Positions 22,954 through 33,930 of a stretch of 64,000 bases of DNA are shown piece after piece; positions within the stretch are counted from its first letter, which is position 1; the number at the start of each line of letters is the position of its first letter. The position numbers and the translations under genes were made by a program. This DNA is from Crotalaria pallida. Lineage: Eukaryota; Streptophyta; Magnoliopsida; Fabales; Fabaceae. A model generated the notes under the pieces. That model did not search any database, was not told the DNA's origin, and worked only from the letters and a program-made list of their open reading frames with translations. Where the stretch lies: the NCBI GenBank assembly GCA_037953625.1, contig CM075656.1, forward strand, positions 82,603,001 through 82,667,000, in the 5' to 3' direction.

Positions 22954-23013
22954 TTTTTTTAACAGCAAATAAAGAAATTTCATTATTAAACGGACAACCC
23001 AGCATTAAAGAAA
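22954..23013 (-). mobile_element. Ultra-short LINE 3' tail (60 bp)
   Basis: Flanked by a perfect 16-bp duplication TCTCAAAGTTGCAATT (22938-22953 and 23014-23029). On the minus strand the insert ends TTTCTTTATTTGCTGTT plus poly(A), a plant L1-type LINE 3' terminus. It is an extreme 5' truncation. Confidence 0.85.
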
Positions 23014-23640
23014 TCTCAAAGTTGCAATTAATGTCGGATGAAGGAACATAATGCCTTACCTATTCCACTTGGGTCGACTAAAAAAATTGACGTTGACCAT
23101 GCTCATTGACATTCATAATGGTGTTAAAAGCGACTAGTAATTCATCATTATAAAGATGCGCTGCAACGTCCATGTGTTATTGAGGTACTTGAATAGAAAA
23201 CTTCTTCTTTTATAATCATTGGAACAAGATTATCTCCAATTGGCTCTGACATCAAGGGTGGAAAATCATAATCTCTTATTTGTTTTCCGTGTTGAAGAAG
23301 AATGTCATTCGTCAAATCTCTCTAAGGCATATTGGTTAAGTTTGTAGACATGGTTGTACTTGATGATGGGTAGTCTACTATCAAGTAGTCCCTAAAATCA
23401 TTCCAAATGTTTTTAACATTTGAAGGTTCACAAAAATCAATAGTCACAAACAATGATCTCTGCAAAGCCTGTGGCATTTGTAAAAGTGATGCCTCAGTTA
23501 AGTATTCTCCAATATTGTTGTCTCTAATAGCTCAGAATGTTGATGAGTCGAAAGCTTGAATGTGGAAAAGATTGTACCATTTGTTGTTAGTTGGTATTTC
23601 TAGTTGGTTGGATCTCTTAGATGATTTACAATATGCGAAT

Positions 23641-24699
23641 ATAGGTAAAACTTTTTTTCTTTTGAAGGAGATAATGTATAGATTCGACCAAAAACTTACT
23701 CCTTGACCTTAGCTTCTAGAATTTTAATTTTTCATTTTTTAATACCAAATGTAATGTTTAAAGATTTCTTTATATAAATAACGCCTAGCTTCCTAGATCC
23801 ATTGATTTAGGGTGAAAAACTGGGTAAGCATGATCTAGAGTTGAGGTTGAGATTTATCATGTCACTAATCTTGTCATACTATAAATTGAGGTTTATATCA
23901 TTTCGTTATTTTTAAAATTATTATTATAAGATTTTTTTAATTATAAATTCAGTATATGATACGCGGTACATGGAATTTGGTACATGAAATATACGGAAAA
24001 TGAATGACACTTGTAATTATGGTTTTGTAAATCTCTTTTGTTGACTAGCTAGAAAATTATACATCCATGTGGCTAGCTAATAGCACAAAAAAGTAAGAAG
24101 AAATCACGTATATATTTCCATTGTGTTTGCCAATTGTTCAATGGTTGGGTAGGCACTCATATTCCCGTTAATGATTTTTTATTTGCTGATAAATAAATTA
24201 GTTGTTCACGATATATTGATGCACCACTGAGGGTAGAGTTCAATATTGTTGGTTAGTTCATGAGTAATAATTTAAGTATTTAGCGCACAAAGTATAGCAT
24301 TTTGCTATTATGTTTTCAATTGATGTCACTAGGCACAGATGTAGAGAAAACCGTTGGCACCAATGATATATACCGATATTTTACTACAAGTTGTGTACTC
24401 AAGAACTGACAAATGTCAGGCAAAGAAGCCCTAGCAATAACCTTATACATTGATAATAATATCTGTTAATTAAAATATAGATGGTAGTGATAATGCATAT
24501 AAATCACTTTCACACAATGAATAAACTATGAGAACATATGCTAATATTTTATCGATTTTTCTAACTTATATATCCAGTACATAGAATAAACAAATCTTAA
24601 GAAAATAGAATGCATTGAAAAACAATATGATTATTTAAGTTTTCGATACATATTTACTACTATTGTTTATTTATCCTATGCACTTAGCGTATAAGTTAA
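23641..24699. other. AT-rich DNA, no gene recognised
   Basis: No coding similarity, tRNA or complete element was found on either strand. Confidence 0.45.
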
Positions 24700-24713
24700 A
24701 AAATCCATACTTT

Positions 24714-24907
24714 TACCAACAAAGCCAGCACAGTTGGTAGATAGCTGGATTCCTTAAGCATGATGTCAGGGGTTCGATCCCTGCCGTGGGCATGGAAAAG
24801 ACTTTGTTGGTAGAGGCAAAACCCACTTCGGTGATCTCTACGCCTCGGAGGAGATTAGTCTTCGGCTGTCGGCTGAGGGATACCCTTGGTGTACACCAAA
24901 AAAAAAT
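24714..24907 (+). mobile_element. SINE, family B, copy 1
   Basis: Perfect 14-bp duplication AAAATCCATACTTT (24700-24713 and 24908-24921). A-box-like GCACAGTTGGTAGATAGCTGG region, B box GGTTCGATCCC, and a conserved body ending GGTGTACACC then poly(A). The same family recurs at 51184 (minus) and 63873 (minus). Confidence 0.93.
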
Positions 24908-24921
24908 AAAATCCATACTTT

Positions 24922-25609
24922 ATATTTAAAACCGGCAAATATATTCTATCTATTCTTGATGTGTACCAAGATGCTCATGGAATCGCTGGAAAATCCTTAC
25001 TACTAATATATCATCTTTAGTTTTTTCCAGTTTTATTTTTTTTATATGGGATGCAAAGCCAAGGCAATGCCCCTTTACTAAAGGTGATTTTGACCATACA
25101 TGCTTTGTCAATATATGCCACATTTCCTTTATCAGTTTTTTTGTCAATGGCTTTCCGATAGTATAAGCAATTTAGTAAAATGCTCTAAACTCTTAAGGAG
25201 ATGTAGGGGAATTAAAAGCAAAAGCGCTCAAGAACAAAATATAGTTTTCCCCTCTAATATTGGCCCACTATGAACCTTTTAAAAATGGGGTTGTGAGTGG
25301 AAGTATAAAAGCAAACTGTGTGTTTTATATTGGTTGGAATCATATGAGATGATGAAGACGGGCTTCCGAAAGGGCATTGAATCCATCATTTTTATAACCC
25401 TTCACCCCTTTTGTCTCTTTTTTCTAGATTCCCCATAAACACTTAGCATAAGAATATAATAGGTTTTTCATTGAATAAATTTTAGTAGTACATCTCTAAT
25501 AAAGACTTGTTTTAGGTAACTCATCTGTTAAATCATGTGAGTTATATATATATATATATATATATATTTTTTTATTAGAGGAATTCTATGCGGTATTCTA
25601 AAAGTTTAA
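24922..25609. other. Spacer, no gene recognised
   Basis: Nothing recognisable apart from a short TA microsatellite at 25545-25567. Confidence 0.45.
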
Positions 25610-25611
25610 TA

Positions 25612-25880
25612 CTCCCTCTCGTCTTTTATGTAAGTCTCATTTGAACACTTTTCTCGAATTCTTAATATAAATTTTATTTTCAATTTTCATTGGTATTAAT
25701 TATTTCTTTATTACAAACACCTTTATTTACTCAACTTTTTAGATTCCCAATAATAATTATGGGATACTTTTGAAAAAAAATATAAAATATTTACATTTCC
25801 AATATTATTAACAATATTAACTAACTTTCTTAAAGAGTGAAAAATTAGTCAAAAGAACTTATAATAAGGACTGAAAATAG
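25612..25880. mobile_element. Stowaway-type MITE
   Basis: Starts CTCCCTCTCGTCTTTTATG after TA (25610-25611). Its body (AATTATTTCTTTATTACAAAC, CTAACTTTCTTAA) matches the elements at 34088 and 39265. The right end GGACTGAAAATAG before TA is degenerate. Confidence 0.7.
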
Positions 25881-25919
25881 TATATATTGTATTACTATAA
25901 TCTTATTAGGGGTTCGTAC

Positions 25920-26586
25920 TAGAGCTGTCAAAATGGGCCGGGCCAGCCGGGCCGGGCCAAAAAGCCCGAAAAATCATAGGGCTCGGGCTCCTTAATATGG
26001 CCTGTTTATTCAACCCGGGCTATTTAGCCCGGCCCGGTTCGGGTTCGTGTTCGGGTCGGGTAAACCCGGAAAAAAAGAAAAAAATTCAATTTTTTTTTTA
26101 ATTTTATATGTGTAAAAAGACACTTATAATAATAAAATTCTCTTAATTTTTATCAATATTCACATATCAAAAATGCACCTGAACAAATCAAAGCACAACA
26201 TTAATTGTCCTATACGAGTTATACATACATTTTAATTTATGTAAGAATAGAAAATCAAATATATCCTCTAAAAAATGTGTAAAAGAATAAAACACTTATT
26301 ATTGTTTAAAAAAATATGTGTAAAAAATAAAGGAAGTTTATTCATTAATTTTTTTGAAAAATAAATATATATTTTTTTGAAGGGGTTGAATTGTAAAAAA
26401 AAAAAAGAAGAAGAAAAAGGTGATGCGGGCCGGCCCGCACCCGGCCCGAAGCCCGCTTAGGGCGGGTTTGGGTTTGATACTATGGTACTTAATTTATAAC
26501 CGGGCTTTTTGGCCTGAGCCCGGTTTGGCCCGAACCCGAACCGGCCCGGCCCGAACCCGGCCCGCAGGCCCGTTTTGACAGCTCTA
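25920..26586. mobile_element. Non-autonomous hAT element, 667 bp
   Basis: Perfect 8-bp duplication GTTCGTAC (25912-25919 and 26587-26594). TIR TAGAGCTGTCAAAAYGGGCC at both ends. Subterminal arrays of GGGCCGGGC / GCCCGGCCC. The centre is AT-rich and non-coding. Confidence 0.95.
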
Positions 26587-27143
26587 GTTCGTACATACCC
26601 TTAATTTGTCTAATTTGATAACTACATTCCAATTTACCTAATCAATTTATTTAGTTTAAAATTTTAGATCAATATTTATGTTTAATTTTCCATGCATTTC
26701 AGAATTACATGTAGATAAAGAAAATAAAAAGTGAAACATAAATAAATTAAGTCAATAATTTTAATATTTTTAAAAACTTCACACGTCAAAATGTCTTAAG
26801 TATTGTCCTAGATAATGATTAGCAAAAATCATATACTCCAATATCTTAGATAGCTCTTAGAATACTCCAATCTTAAATGTACAAGTTACAATGTCACTTT
26901 CACGACGAGAAGGGGCGCAGCTCACTCATGCCCAACTCAAACTCCAATATCTTAGATAACTCTTAGAAGAAGAAACATGAGAAAAGGTATAAACAAAAAA
27001 GACCGAAAACCATGAAAAAAAATAAAATGAGCAATGCTATATATTTTTGTACATATGGTATAAAAATTTCATAATTAACCACATCCATATATAATGAATA
27101 GCATAAATTAAGATATATTTTTTACCATCAACAATTAATTAAA

Positions 27144-27174
<31 letters not shown>

Positions 27175-28610
27175 TCAGAATTGACCATTTTGGAGTTACA
27201 CTTAATATTATTGTAATTAATATACAAGTAACAGTAACAAATGTACAATTTATAAGTTGACAAGATGTTTTAGGGATATAAAGTTTTCAAAATAAAATTG
27301 GAGGTCCCCACCACCGTCAGTGGGGCAGGGGACTTATACTCGCACGCACTCCCATCACTGATCAATCATGAGTGATAGTACATCAGTGTGATCAACTTCA
27401 ATCTTTGGATTGAACCCCACCAAGAGCCAACTTATGCTCGATGCAGGCGCACCACAAACTATCAGTACGAACAAAAAGTTGCATGTGCTTACTGCTCAAT
27501 ATTAAAAAAAAAAAAAATTAACAAAAAAAGTAAAGGCATTTTGAAAACAATCATGAGTGGACTTGCTCTGTTTCTCAATAATAATTAAAATGTTGAGGCA
27601 ACAAGGAGTGAAATAGTTTGTGGGATTTTGAAAAGAGTTTAAGAGGAATATATAGAAAGTGTACAGTTTTTTATATTTTGATGCATTATTCATCATTTGA
27701 GGATATTATTTTTACTTACAAGAAGTGAACCATTTTTAATTTATAAAAGATAAATTGTGTGCTAATAATGTAAAAAAAAACTTTATAATAATTATGTGTA
27801 TACTATTTTCTCTTTTGAAAAATAATCATGAGTGAACTTACTTCTTAAAGATAGAAGAGTAAATTAATATTTGAAAAATTTAATTCAACATTTTTTAAAT
27901 ATGTGAAATATGTTATTTTTTTAATATATACAAGATTATTATTTTCATTTCTTTACATATTGTTTTTAGATACTTGTTAACATTCTTGTAAAAATATAAA
28001 TTTTCATTATTTTTGGCTTCTTAACATTTGCTATATTGGGTTTTTAAAACAACAAATAGTGGAAAGTTACAAGAAAATGTATTTTATTGCCTTGAGAGAT
28101 AAAATAATGTGTATATATGATTATGTTTTTAATTACAGTAACCTTAAAATTTGCTTTTATGACACTTGTTTGCGAGACTAAATCTTTAAACTTAAATATT
28201 TATTGCTTAGCTTTAATTATTATTATCTAATTATAATTAATTTCATTCATTTTTAATTATACATTTATAGAGTTGTAGATTGATGCTTTTATTGGGAAAG
28301 ACTACTGACCAATCAATTTAAAGATATTGCATATATAAGAACCCCCGACTTTGCTTAAGTTTAGATCAACTCCTTCCATTAAACCAAATCCGCTTAGTTA
28401 ATATCTTTGATTACTTTTATTTCTTACAACTTATGAAGGTATTTTTTTTTTCACTTTCGTTTTAGATTCCACGTATAACTTATTTCAAAAGAAAAATTGT
28501 AATGTCAAAGTTTTATGTCCAAAAATTGTTGTCCATGAAAGAGTCATTAAACTTTTATACATACTAATATTAAAAAAAAAAGGATTGTGCATTGACATTA
28601 TTAGCACATT

Positions 28611-28656
<46 letters not shown>

Positions 28657-29927
28657 TTTAGTTTAAAAATTAGTATTTTTTAAGAAACTTTTTTTGTTTC
28701 CATTCCTTTGGATTAATATTTGGCTTTTAGAGAGCAGGCAAAGGGTACCCTGAAGATAGGTAAAGCTTTCGCAAAGATGAAGATGAAGTCGTTGACAATA
28801 TGCTTTTGAAACAATATTTAGAAGATCTTAACCAAGAGAGTCAAATCTCTAACAGCTTTGTTTCATGGTGGCTTAGCTTGTCTCCTACTTTCTCTACTCT
28901 TTGGTGTTGTTTCCGTGGTAAATTCTGCTTTTGGGTATCCCCTTTTTGCTGGAGGAGAGGGTGTTCAATTCGGTGGTTTTCTTTTCCTGGCTTGTTGACT
29001 TGTTTTGGGGTATATAGTCTTAGTTTGTTCTATCTGGTGGTTGCTTCTCTAGGTCTGTTGTGGGTTTCTCGGTGGGTCCTTTTTTTAGTCTAGTAAGTCT
29101 TGGTCGTTGGTGGTTTATTTTTTGGGTGTCTTTTTTATTGGTTTTGCCCTTCTTATCAGAGCTTGCTATGTTGATCTATCTTGTAATGGCTAATTTCTTT
29201 TTGAAAATACAAAATGGTGTTCTAAAGAATAATTTTGCAATAGGTAATGAAAAATTTAATATTTGGCCTTATTTTTACTTCTTGTGTTAAAAAACTCATA
29301 AACAAACTTTTTACTATAAAAATGATTGTTAGTGCCCTTATAAAAAAATCTTGGAGTATCCAAATCCCTAGTCTTTTTATATTTCTTTTGAGGGATTATT
29401 CGTTATCTATTGTTACGTAAAACATAAATCACCGCTTGATATGTTTTTAAATGCAACAAATCAGGGGTACGATGTTATACATATTTAACTCCAAAAAAAA
29501 ATAAAAATTATAGCATAATCCAGATTCATGCTTTTAGCTAGTTACACTCAAATTTTTATTTAAAATATTAAAAAAATTATAAGAATATTCTAAATAATTT
29601 TTTTGATAAAATTAAAACCATTAATCCTAAAACATATAATAATTTTTTTCATTCACTTAAAAGATAAACTCTCATAAAATTCTCAAATTCTCTTGAGCAT
29701 GACCATGAAAGCCTAAACAACAAAGAAAAAAAGATTACAACAACTTTCATATATGACCTATATATCAAAAAGTTGTACAAAATATTATATATATATATAT
29801 ATATTAATTAAGTATACCGGCCTCTCCCACCAATCACACAAAACCTTAGAAAAAAAACCCAAAAAAAAAATTAAATAAATAAAAAAGATGTAGAATGTCA
29901 TAGTGTCACACATCCACCCAATTCCCT
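26587..29927. other. AT-rich intergenic region downstream of the IPT gene
   Basis: No gene recognised. Imperfect 27-bp direct repeats (CTCCAATATCTTAGATA...) flank about 80 bp at 26836-26968. A GC-richer patch at 27300-27480 has a GGTTCAATCC motif on the minus strand, too weak to call a SINE. T/G-rich open frames at 28800-29290 resemble LINE 3'-UTR composition but have no protein similarity I recognise. Confidence 0.45.
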
Positions 29928-31516
29928 CTAATGAGCCACGGTCGCCGCCACAGCTGCCAACGTCACCGGAGAAGCCGTAGCAACCTTAATTACATCCTTC
30001 GGCATCTTAATTCCAGCAGAAACATGTTTCTTTTCCTCGTACAGGAACTTGTGCACCGCTCTTATACTCTTTGCTAGCACATATTCCTCCCACACTTCCT
30101 CACTCCTACGCTTCAGAAAAACCTCGGTGGCGTCGAGGCGACATGTATTCCTCTTCCACGAGGCGAAAAGGCGTTGAATCTTCTGAACCTGGCGATTTGC
30201 GAGGGTGCAGTTGTTGACTTTGATTTTTGCAATGGCAACTTCAAGAAGCTTCTTCTTTGTCCTTTCATCGGCTCCTAAGACCTCCGCTCTTAAAAAGTCA
30301 TCAAATTCAGGTACCCCAATGGCTTTTCGAATCCCTTTGGTGTAATCAGCGTAAGGGTCGAAGAATTCTCGAACCTCGTTAACTTGCCCAGCTTCGATCA
30401 TGCGATCCACACGTGCGTTCAGGGAGGAATGGAGCACTGGGAGTGACACATCCACCCAAAGAAAGCAACATTCGTAATTTAACCTGAATAAATTTAGAGT
30501 TGAAGAATGTACATTAGAAAATGTTACAACATGGGTGTATATTAATAATGTAAAGTTTTTTTTATATTATTATTGTATCATTTATTATTGTACATATGAT
30601 TATAGTTGTTAGCTTTTAACTTAGGGTCCTACTAACAAGTGTTCTAAGGACACTTGTTAAACTTACTTGATATAGAAACAAAATCTTAAGTTCACGTTCA
30701 TTATTCTTTCGAAAACATAAAAATCACATTTTTTTAACAACATTTATCTATTATTACTTTTTAAGAACACTTGATAGCATTTTTCTTTAACTTATTAAAT
30801 TAAAAATTATACAAATAAATGATGAATAATAAACAGAAAGTATAAACAATTTATACTCTCGATGCACGCACATTAGCCTCTTTTAACACATGTACATCAA
30901 AAATTGAATGATTAAAAATACATTTAATTAAAGAATAAAAATGTTAAGAGAGAGAGAGAGAGGAGGATAAGTGGTAGATATAATATGTTAGTGACTTAGT
31001 GTGCATTAAAACTTACTAGTAATAATAGTATTAAAAGAACATGCATAACTCTCACTCATACCTAAAATCTGTGTGATGGTTGACCAAGGCATCAATATAG
31101 GAGTTGGACCCACCAGCAATGATGGGCAAACCATCCCTCCCCACGATGGAACCGATGGCTAAAGTGGCGTGGCGACAAAAATCATTAGAAGTGAAATTTG
31201 AATCAGGATCAACCATGCCTAGAAGGTGGTGTGGGACACCACGGCACTCTTCTTCAGTCACCTTATTGGTGGTGATGTCAAGGCCCTTGTACACTTGCAT
31301 TTTGTCTGAGTTAACTATCTCAGCTGGTGGGAAATGGTGGGCTAGGTCTATAGCCAGCTTAGTCTTGCCTGTGCCCGTGGCCCCCAATATCACAACCACC
31401 TTATCCTTCCTCCGATGGCTGAACAAGGACTCCATGTTTGTGAGCCCCTTTTCCAAGTTTATTAAGGGTTGTGCTTGTTTGCAAACAGAGGAGGCACATA
31501 CCGATGAGATGATCAT
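29928..31516 (-). CDS. IPT: Adenylate isopentenyltransferase (cytokinin synthase), two coding exons
   Basis: Joins 31062-31516 and 29928-30483 on the minus strand, giving 336 residues, the usual length for plant adenylate IPTs. It transfers the isopentenyl group of DMAPP to ATP/ADP, the first step of isopentenyladenine-type cytokinin synthesis, usually in plastids. Seen: a short N-terminal extension rich in Ser and Cys that could be a transit peptide, P-loop GATGTGKTKLAI (residues 45-52 onward), IVNSDKMQVYKGLDI, GVPHHLLG, PIIAGGSNSYIDAL, CCFLWVDVSLPVL and RKAIGVPEF. The intron (30484-31061, 578 bp) splits codon 152 between donor TTTTAG/GTATGA and acceptor ATTCAG/GTTAAA, with AGG/TTA/AAT/TAC continuing the conserved text exactly. 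Reported Arabidopsis ATP/ADP-type IPT genes lack introns, so this one is notable. Met28 is an alternative start. No frame damage: likely functional. It resembles the IPT3/IPT5 group, but the paralogue cannot be settled by eye. Confidence 0.93.
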
Positions 31517-32720
31517 TTTTTAAAATTTGTACCTGCAGTCAAGTTGACCATACGATTTTTTATTTATTTAGTTATATGGATGCATGGGATGGGAGGATGA
31601 AACATCAAAAAATGAGCTTAGTCTTCAAGCAACAGTGATACGTGTATAGTGATCACATCATTCATTATTCATATTTTAAGTAATTACTGTATTAACTTTT
31701 AAGTAGTTATACACATGAATAATTAGTTTTTTTGAAAAAGTTATACACATAAATGATTGATGCTCAAACACTAAAAAGTTTTATTGAAAAAACAAACTTA
31801 ATCTTTTCTAATTTATGTATTTCACAATATAATAAAAATTTATTGAAAAAACAAACTTAATATTTTCCTTAGTTTAACTGTTTGGAAAACATTTTCTTGT
31901 GGTATATGTTTGAAAAAGTGATTTTTTTAACAATTGGGGAGGAATACCATACAGTGTTTTTTTTTTTTCATTTGAAATGATTAGAGTGGGGAAAAAAACA
32001 TAAATACGTACACTCAAATTAAAAAAATAATAAAATAATCTTGTTATTCAAACATCTGTATTTGACATATGTACGAGACACATGTTTTTTTAGGTAAAAA
32101 CTGGTAAGTCCTGCAATTTTTGTTTCTTACAAGACCCAACAGTTTTTACCTAAAAAGATAGGTGTTAACCCAAATATCAAATACGAACGTTAGATAAACA
32201 TTTTTCATAATAAAACTAGTGTATTGCATAGGTTATGGAGGGAGTAGAAAGATACTATCTGCCTCCACACTGAGACAAAAAACAGAGAATTTAAACAGAG
32301 TTTTAAATGCAGGGGTGATAAACTGATAACGAAAATTTTTTTTTACAATACCCCTCATACAATTTTTACGTGGACCACAATATTTATGCATATATATATA
32401 TATGTACGTACGTACCTTTAATGCCAAAGATGCGGCAATCAGTTGAAGAATTGCGAAGTTGTTCTGTAAAATGCTTAATGTTTAGTATGTACTTTCTTTG
32501 CACACTTACACAACTGGGATATTAATTAAGAGATGATTATAGAAAAAGAAGATGAGTGGAATATGTAGTTTGAGCTAGGAAAAATTAAAGATTGTGAGTG
32601 ATCTAGGTTGAATAAGAATTGGTGTGATAGAAATTTAAAGAGGACTTTGATGTTTAATATAGAAGCTCTGTCTCTCTCTATGGGGAAGTTTCAGGGGAAA
32701 GAATGAATGGAGATAGATGG
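31517..32720 (-). promoter_or_regulatory. IPT 5' leader with a probable 883-bp leader intron
   Basis: On the minus strand a donor ATTAAAG/GTACGTACGTAC (exon last base 32416) and an acceptor TTGACTGCAG/GTACAA (exon first base 31532) bracket 31533-32415. The upstream exon (about 32720-32417) is CT-rich and typical of a plant leader; the second leader exon reaches the ATG at 31516 after only about 15 bases. This is a splice-signal prediction, not a proven intron. It would explain the 1.2 kb between the TATA box and the start codon. Confidence 0.6.
32087..32156. other. 17-bp perfect inverted repeat (hairpin) in the IPT leader intron
   Basis: Arms TTTTTAGGTAAAAACTG (32087-32103) and its exact complement (32140-32156), with a 36-base loop holding a further GTAAG/CTTAC pairing. 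It would fold into a strong hairpin in RNA or DNA. It may be the relic of a tiny foldback transposon. Confidence 0.85.
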
Positions 32721-32749
32721 ATTTGTGTGGCAGAGGAACCGAACCTTGG

Positions 32750-32757
32750 TATTTATA
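32750..32757 (-). promoter_or_regulatory. TATA box of the IPT gene
   Basis: TATAAATA on the minus strand in the context CGTATAAATACC, about 30 bases upstream of the CT-rich putative leader. It is the best core-promoter match upstream of the IPT gene. The transcription start would be near 32720. Confidence 0.6.
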
Positions 32758-33076
32758 CGAAACGAATTGCACGGCCCACATTAGGAATGGAATTAAAAAG
32801 TGGCATTCTTTTTCATCTGTTGTCCGATTTGTAGAGAGAAAATGAAGTTGAGTTCATAATTCACACACTCCATACTTATCATCGAACAACTTTAATGCCT
32901 ACAACGATTTTAATTTAGTTTCAGTAATTTCTTTTTTAAGATCATAGTTGATATCTTCCACCAACTAAGACAATCATGTTCGAGCTAAGTGAGATCATTA
33001 TGGGCAATAAATCTCCTTAACAAAGATTAATATTTAATGCACTTGAGTTCCAAGTGATTCAACCTTGAGATTTTAT

Positions 33077-33930
33077 TATGGTTTAAATACCCAAATGAAT
33101 CTTATAAATGTTGTTTTCTTTAAAATTAATCTTTACTTTTTTTTTTATCACTACTTATTCAATTCATTTTGGTTTTGGACAAGGACGGATCTAGAATTGA
33201 AAGAAGAGGGTGGTCCAAGAGGGAGTGAAGGACAAAACCTAAAACAATAAGGATGTACTTTATAAAGCATTATCGAGGATGCATGAGAGAGAATTGAACT
33301 TTGAAGTGCCAAAGGAGGGAGGTTCGAGCACTTGCTCACCCCCTTCTAGATTCGTCCCTGGTTTTGGATCCAAAAGTCAATTATGAATGGAAAATGCTAT
33401 CATTACCTAATGAAGGCCACCTCAACGAAAACACGTCAGACTTTTTAGGGGCTACATGTTTTTGAAATTAGTCCTTATAAATATGGTTGTTTTGGAATTT
33501 AGTCTTTGCACCTTTTCTACACTAATTTTGATCCTTGCTTTTTCAAGTCGTTTTGATTTTGATCCTTCACATCAATTATGGATGAAAAATGAAGAGGATG
33601 ACACTTTTGGGCACACCATCTCCATGTACCATTTGCCATTAGTAACCATTATTATCTTGATTGCCCTTGTCATGTAAAGAGATGTAGTGGTACTTTATTA
33701 ATTAGTTGCAACATAAAAGTTAAGTTTGTATAGCTTCCTAGGTACCACTCATGAACGGGCAAATAGGATGTTAGCACTAGCTTTTTAGAGGCTTCATCGT
33801 TCAATATTTTTCATTCATTGTTGACATCCAAAATCAAAACGACTAAAAAAAACAGGGACCAAGATCATTGAGAAAAAAAGTGTAGGGCTAAATTCACTTC
33901 CTCAATAATCATTTTGGTATTTAAACCTTT
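33077..33930. mobile_element. DNA element with GGTTTAAATACC ends
   Basis: Left GGTTTAAATACCCAAATGAAT and the complement of the right end, GGTTTAAATACCAAAATGAT, form terminal inverted repeats just outside which lie similar AT-rich 8-9-mers (TTTTATTA / TTTTATAA). The interior carries repeated 'AGTCGTTTTGATTTTGATCC'-style text and no transposase. MULE-like is the best guess. It contains the nested hAT MITE at 33180. Confidence 0.6.
33180..33360. mobile_element. hAT MITE, 181 bp, nested
   Basis: Perfect 8-bp duplication GTTTTGGA (33172-33179 and 33361-33368). TIRs CAAGGACGGATCTAGAA and CAGGGACGAATCTAGAA. Non-coding. Confidence 0.95.

Larger units (their letters stand above)
21330..23640 (-). pseudogene. 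Broken Helitron helicase (PIF1-like) remnant
   Basis: Minus-strand coding debris in two main blocks. Upstream block, about 23560-23060: QMPQALQRSLFVTIDFCEPS, then an internal stop, then LQHGKQIRDYDFPPL. This resembles the stretch between the Rep and helicase domains of plant Helitron proteins. Downstream block, 21600-21330: SIIIWKEAPMENSRYALEAL, the Walker B region of PIF1-type helicases, then in another frame GGDFRQILPIL. A Harbinger-type MITE (21603-22776) splits the second block: SDLAMLI on its right flank runs directly into the residues on its left flank. A 60-bp LINE tail is inserted at 22954. Stops, a frameshift and missing motifs (no Walker A seen) show it is dead. Helitron ends for this copy were not found. 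Confidence 0.65.

Noticed and set aside
27300..27480. Minus-strand SINE
   Set aside because: A B-box-like GGTTCAATCC is present, but no A box at the right distance, no poly(A) at the expected end and no duplication were found.
28800..29290. Hydrophobic membrane-protein gene
   Set aside because: Trp/Phe/Leu-rich frames reflect T/G-rich sequence resembling LINE 3' UTR. No recognised motif, promoter or splice structure.
31104..31523. 139-residue plus-strand ORF
   Set aside because: Antisense shadow of the conserved first IPT exon.
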